Assembly (NCBI RefSeq): GCF_013072695.1
Contig: NZ_LXUK01000002.1
Coordinates: 109,600-173,599 of the forward strand
DNA length: 64,000 nucleotides
Source: Acinetobacter sp. Ac_5812
Lineage (GTDB): Bacteria > Pseudomonadota > Gammaproteobacteria > Pseudomonadales > Moraxellaceae
Direction of reading: 5' to 3'
Below, one piece after another: positions 61,632 through 64,000 of this stretch (positions are counted from its first letter, which is position 1; each line of letters begins with the position of its first letter). Below the pieces are notes generated by a model. It saw only the letters and a list, made by a program, of their open reading frames with translations. It made no database searches and had not been told where the DNA came from. The translations under genes were made by a program, and so were the position numbers.

Positions 61632-61679
61632 GAAAATCAAAACTAAGTGAATTACTATAACTTCGTCCACTGTATCACA

Positions 61680-61708
61680 AATCTAAACTAAGTGTGCTAC
61701 ACAGTCAA
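61680..61708 (-). promoter_or_regulatory. Late promoter (pR'-like)
   Basis: On the minus strand TTGACT (61703-61708) and TAGATT (61680-61685) are 17 bases apart. The predicted start is near 61673. It lies right after the Q-like gene and directly before a strong terminator, as in lambdoid phages. Confidence 0.78.
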
Positions 61709-61726
61709 GTGTGAATTAAAGCCTTA

Positions 61727-62140
61727 TCAAACACTCATTAATACTTCAATTTTCCCATCTAAATACGATAGGCCTAAATCAATCTCCCTTCGGACGGTTG
61801 CCTTGCTCACCTTGTGAGTATTCGCAATCGTTTGATACGACCAATCGTTCTCATATTTTAAAATCAACAACCAGGCACGCTCTGCCAAATATTCTCTATT
61901 TTCGTTGTGCATTTTCGCCAAGAGTTTACCAACCTCAACCGCTTCATAATCAGTAATTTCACATGGCTTTGAAATCTTGCTTGCACGAACTCGTGTTTCA
62001 TCTGCCTGGTCTATTGCTTTGGCAAGCGGGTTAGCAGAGCTTTTAAAATTACCTGATCGAACCCAGATACCATATTGATCAAGCCACTGGTGAGGTGAGC
62101 GCTTCGACCAATCCATTTTTTGTTTTGCTACTGCATTCAT
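61727..62140 (-). CDS. Q-like late antitermination protein (candidate)
   Basis: The 137-residue protein contains a central helical region (ITDYEAVEVGKLLAKMHN) and a C-terminal helix-turn-helix (WSYQTIANTHKVSKATVRREIDLG, in part) resembling Q-type antiterminators of phages. A GGAG ribosome site precedes the ATG at 62140. The gene is followed by a promoter and a strong terminator in the same direction, the known Q-pR'-tR' layout. The call rests mainly on that context plus the HTH. Confidence 0.7.
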   Translation of the reverse strand: MNAVAKQKMDWSKRSPHQWLDQYGIWVRSGNFKSSANPLAKAIDQADETRVRASKISKPCEITDYEAVEVGKLLAKMHNENREYLAERAWLLILKYENDWSYQTIANTHKVSKATVRREIDLGLSYLDGKIEVLMSV

Positions 62141-62153
62141 TATTTTCGCGCTC

Positions 62154-62315
62154 CTAATGCTTAAAAAATTTACATGTGAATTGAGTTCCGTTAACCCAAT
62201 ACACTTCTTGACCTTTACAAACTTGAACCGTGTTCCATGTATTAACCGCCACTACAACAATGGCGAATATGATGAATGCAATAATTAAAAACCAATCGTT
62301 ATTTTGTTTTCTCAT
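62154..62315 (-). CDS. 53-residue single-pass membrane protein
   Basis: A short open frame (MRKQNNDWFLIIAFIIFAIV at the start) has one hydrophobic helix (about residues 9-24) and two cysteines. Its ATG overlaps the stop of the RuvC-like gene (ATGA), a clear sign of coupling, and it ends before the Q-like gene. No homologue is recognised. It would have been missed by a 60-codon cut-off. Confidence 0.75.
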   Translation of the reverse strand: MRKQNNDWFLIIAFIIFAIVVVAVNTWNTVQVCKGQEVYWVNGTQFTCKFFKH

Positions 62316-62740
62316 TTCAACCGTCCGTAAACTAACATTGCTGCATCACGGCTGTGTTCACTTGTTCTGCCTACCCAGCCAGTTATTTTTTTAAAATATG
62401 CATCTTTGGTTTTTGTCATGTTTGCTGCAGGGTGTACCAAGTCAAATTTAATTCCCTGCTCTACACAGAATTGCTCCCATATACTGCAGTCACGTTTAAC
62501 AGATCCAACGCCCTCACGTACACCTGCACCCGACTTAGCTTGTCGCGCATCTGTAGATCCGAACCAGGTGCGCTTCCGTGCATCTTCAATACGTACAAGC
62601 AAATCAGGATCTTGATCATGCAACTCTTTGACCGCCTCCATTGCTTTTGTAATGGTTAAGGTCTCAACACGGTTCAGAACCCCTTTATTGGCCACAGCAA
62701 AACCTGTCTTAACGCCGCAATCGATACCAACTTGAATCAT
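62312..62740 (-). CDS. RuvC-like Holliday-junction resolvase
   Basis: The 142-residue protein begins with VGIDCGVKTGFAVA, the first acidic residue of the RuvC/RNase H-like fold, and contains LLVRIEDARKR (Glu) and a C-terminal SEHSRDAAMLVYGRL with a further Asp. This fits small phage resolvases that cut branched DNA before packaging. It overlaps both neighbours by four bases. Confidence 0.85.
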   Translation of the reverse strand: MIQVGIDCGVKTGFAVANKGVLNRVETLTITKAMEAVKELHDQDPDLLVRIEDARKRTWFGSTDARQAKSGAGVREGVGSVKRDCSIWEQFCVEQGIKFDLVHPAANMTKTKDAYFKKITGWVGRTSEHSRDAAMLVYGRLK

Positions 62741-63060
62741 ATTGCTTTCCCCTTGATCGCTTGCTCTAACTCTTTTGCACTTCCTCTTAATGCTCTCAAT
62801 AGCAAGTCTATTGAACTGTAAGCTTCATCAGGTGTATCAATCGTGCTTAGAATAAAGATTGAATCATCCACCCGCTTTTGCAGGTCATTCACTTTTGATT
62901 GCTGCTGATTGCTTAATTCAGCCATTTCAACAAGCTTAAGCATGTTTAACGGATGAGCCACAACATCGATAAAAGGACCGTAATGTCTATTGCATGCATG
63001 AATAGCATCCTCTGCAGCTCGCCTAAAAAGCACCAATTCTCTTGGAGACAGCTTACTCAT
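62737..63060 (-). CDS. Hypothetical phage protein
   Basis: The 107-residue protein (MSKLSPRELVLFRRAAEDAI at its start) is helical, with a coiled-coil segment (NQQQSKVNDLQKRVDD). The ATG at 63060 overlaps the HNH gene end by eight bases and is chosen over a longer upstream frame. No function can be assigned. Confidence 0.65.
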   Translation of the reverse strand: MSKLSPRELVLFRRAAEDAIHACNRHYGPFIDVVAHPLNMLKLVEMAELSNQQQSKVNDLQKRVDDSIFILSTIDTPDEAYSSIDLLLRALRGSAKELEQAIKGKAI

Positions 63061-63427
63061 CGCCCTTCTCCCACTTCTCAAAATGAAAGACAATTGGCTT
63101 TTGAACAAACTCAACCAATCCAAAACGCATTAAGTGGCGGATCTGAGGGCAATCCCGAATCACTTGGATATCTCGATAATGGACCAATAGTTCACGCCAG
63201 GATTCGAGTGATAAAGAACGTTTGTTGTGGTTACACGGCGTGCAAGCAGGCATTAGATTCTCGTAAACATCATTTTCAGGCTTTGTAGGCTTGCCAGTTG
63301 TTAAATCTCTAACAACCGCATTTAAATGATCTGGATGCCATTTATCGCCTAATTCATCACCACAATAGGCACAACAACCACCAAACTTTTGCTTTAAATC
63401 TGCTTTTTGAATTTCTGTTAATTTCAC
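63053..63427 (-). CDS. HNH endonuclease-like protein
   Basis: The 124-residue protein has CCAYCGDELGDKWHPDHLNAVVRD, the first Cys pair and His of an HNH motif, and CTPCNHNKRS with the second Cys pair. Phage HNH enzymes of this size nick DNA or assist terminase, but here it lies among early/replication-type genes, so a role in DNA processing is likely. Confidence 0.85.
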   Translation of the reverse strand: MKLTEIQKADLKQKFGGCCAYCGDELGDKWHPDHLNAVVRDLTTGKPTKPENDVYENLMPACTPCNHNKRSLSLESWRELLVHYRDIQVIRDCPQIRHLMRFGLVEFVQKPIVFHFEKWEKGDE

Positions 63428-63432
63428 TGGCT

Positions 63433-63951
63433 TTACTCCTTGTAAGCGGCCAAGGTTTTAACCTGGCTTAATAGGCCCTTCCTGCGGATCTGCGTGTATT
63501 GCTTGTTCGCTTGTTTTGCTTCTGGTGATCTATTGCCCTGTACGTAAGCACTGCGCAAAATCATCATTTCTGCATAGCCCTTTGGTTTATTGGCCAATGT
63601 GTCTAGATCTAAGAAATCAACATCAGAAACAAAACAACAAAATGGGCGACCATCATCCAAGCGTCCATAAACACGACCATCTTCACAACGATCGACAACA
63701 CCCTGCCCTTTGAATCGGATACGGCGCATCCCCTTGTCTGGTTCGTTGTAGAAATCAACCTTGATCTGTACACCTTTGCGTAATTCAGCCGATTTAACTG
63801 CAATCCGAATTTTTTCTATGCCTGCCTCGCTTTGGACCAGCGTGTAGTGTTTATCAAAGAAATGATCACGCTCGATATACAAACAAGCATCAAACTCTTG
63901 AATGATCGCTTTCAGGTTTTGAATACCTGCAGGCGTGTTTAAATTAATCAT
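63433..63951 (-). CDS. Hypothetical phage protein
   Basis: The 172-residue protein has no recognised domain. It includes HYTLVQSEAGIEKIRIAVKSAEL and GRVYGRLDDGRPFCCFVSDVDFLDL. It is mainly beta-rich by eye. Its ATG overlaps the stop of the upstream gene by four bases, so it belongs to the same transcription unit. Confidence 0.65.
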   Translation of the reverse strand: MINLNTPAGIQNLKAIIQEFDACLYIERDHFFDKHYTLVQSEAGIEKIRIAVKSAELRKGVQIKVDFYNEPDKGMRRIRFKGQGVVDRCEDGRVYGRLDDGRPFCCFVSDVDFLDLDTLANKPKGYAEMMILRSAYVQGNRSPEAKQANKQYTQIRRKGLLSQVKTLAAYKE

Positions 63952-64000
63952 GCTGCAGCTCCTTTTTGTTTAAAGCCAATTTCCGCTAATTGTTCAGACC
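63948..64000 (-). CDS. C-terminal end of a further phage gene (start outside window)
   Basis: The frame reads SEQLAEIGFKQKGAAA and stops at the TGA at 63948-63950, overlapping the next gene start. Too short to assign. The GGAGC sequence near 63960 serves as the ribosome site of the downstream gene. Confidence 0.6.
   Translation of the reverse strand, partial: SEQLAEIGFKQKGAAA

Noticed and set aside
1..64000. CRISPR array
   Set aside because: No regularly spaced direct repeats with unique spacers were seen anywhere in the window.

Overview
The window looks like a chromosome segment of an Acinetobacter species (Moraxellaceae, Gammaproteobacteria). The base composition is AT-rich, the first half holds an Acinetobacter-like housekeeping gene order (prmA, fis, purH, purD, metQNI, gloB, ahcY, metF, rsmE, maeB, cca, and lepA-lepB-rnc-era-recO-pdxJ-miaE), and the second half is a prophage. 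The genus is inferred from protein content; the species cannot be set from sequence alone.

Region 1 (1-30620) is core genome. It holds the 3' part of prmA, a zinc-ribbon membrane protein, fis with a structured leader, and the purine genes purH and purD. Next come a methionine ABC importer in the order metQ / terminator / metN-metI, a LysE-type exporter, a deacetylase-fold protein overlapping an unknown gene, gloB and a small conserved protein. A methyl-cycle locus follows: a 327-bp inverted-repeat element, then a promoter, an S-adenosylhomocysteine (SAH) riboswitch, ahcY and metF. After rsmE, an EAL phosphodiesterase, maeB, cca and two tandem tRNA-Asn genes comes a leftward cluster: miaE, pdxJ, recO, a lipoprotein, era, rnc, a DUF4845 membrane protein, lepB and lepA.

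Region 2 (about 30.7 kb to the right edge) is a contractile-tailed prophage. Its left edge carries rightward cargo: a HEPN-like protein with a zinc ribbon, an SRAP/HMCES protein, a UmuD/UmuC pair behind a palindrome-overlapped promoter, and two unknown genes. The rest is one long leftward program. Read in the direction of transcription from the right edge it holds small DNA-metabolism genes (HNH, RuvC-like), a Q-like antiterminator gene, a strong promoter followed by a strong terminator, and then small genes. Packaging and head genes follow (terminase, portal, gpF-like, protease, capsid), then connectors, sheath and tube, tail chaperones, tape measure, baseplate, tail fibers, holins and endolysin. 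No integrase and no second prophage end lie inside the window.

Three points stand out. (i) The tail chaperone gene carries a lambda-like slippery heptamer (GGGAAAT) that opens a 79-codon downstream frame ending just before the tape-measure gene. (ii) The Q-like gene, promoter and terminator form a pR'/tR'-like late switch, and the late operon contains at least six further intrinsic-terminator-like hairpins, which makes processive antitermination a plausible requirement. (iii) ahcY is preceded by a well-formed SAH riboswitch whose promoter directly abuts a mobile-element-like repeat. Two small genes not obvious from long open frames were also found: a YodC-like 54-residue protein and a 53-residue membrane protein.
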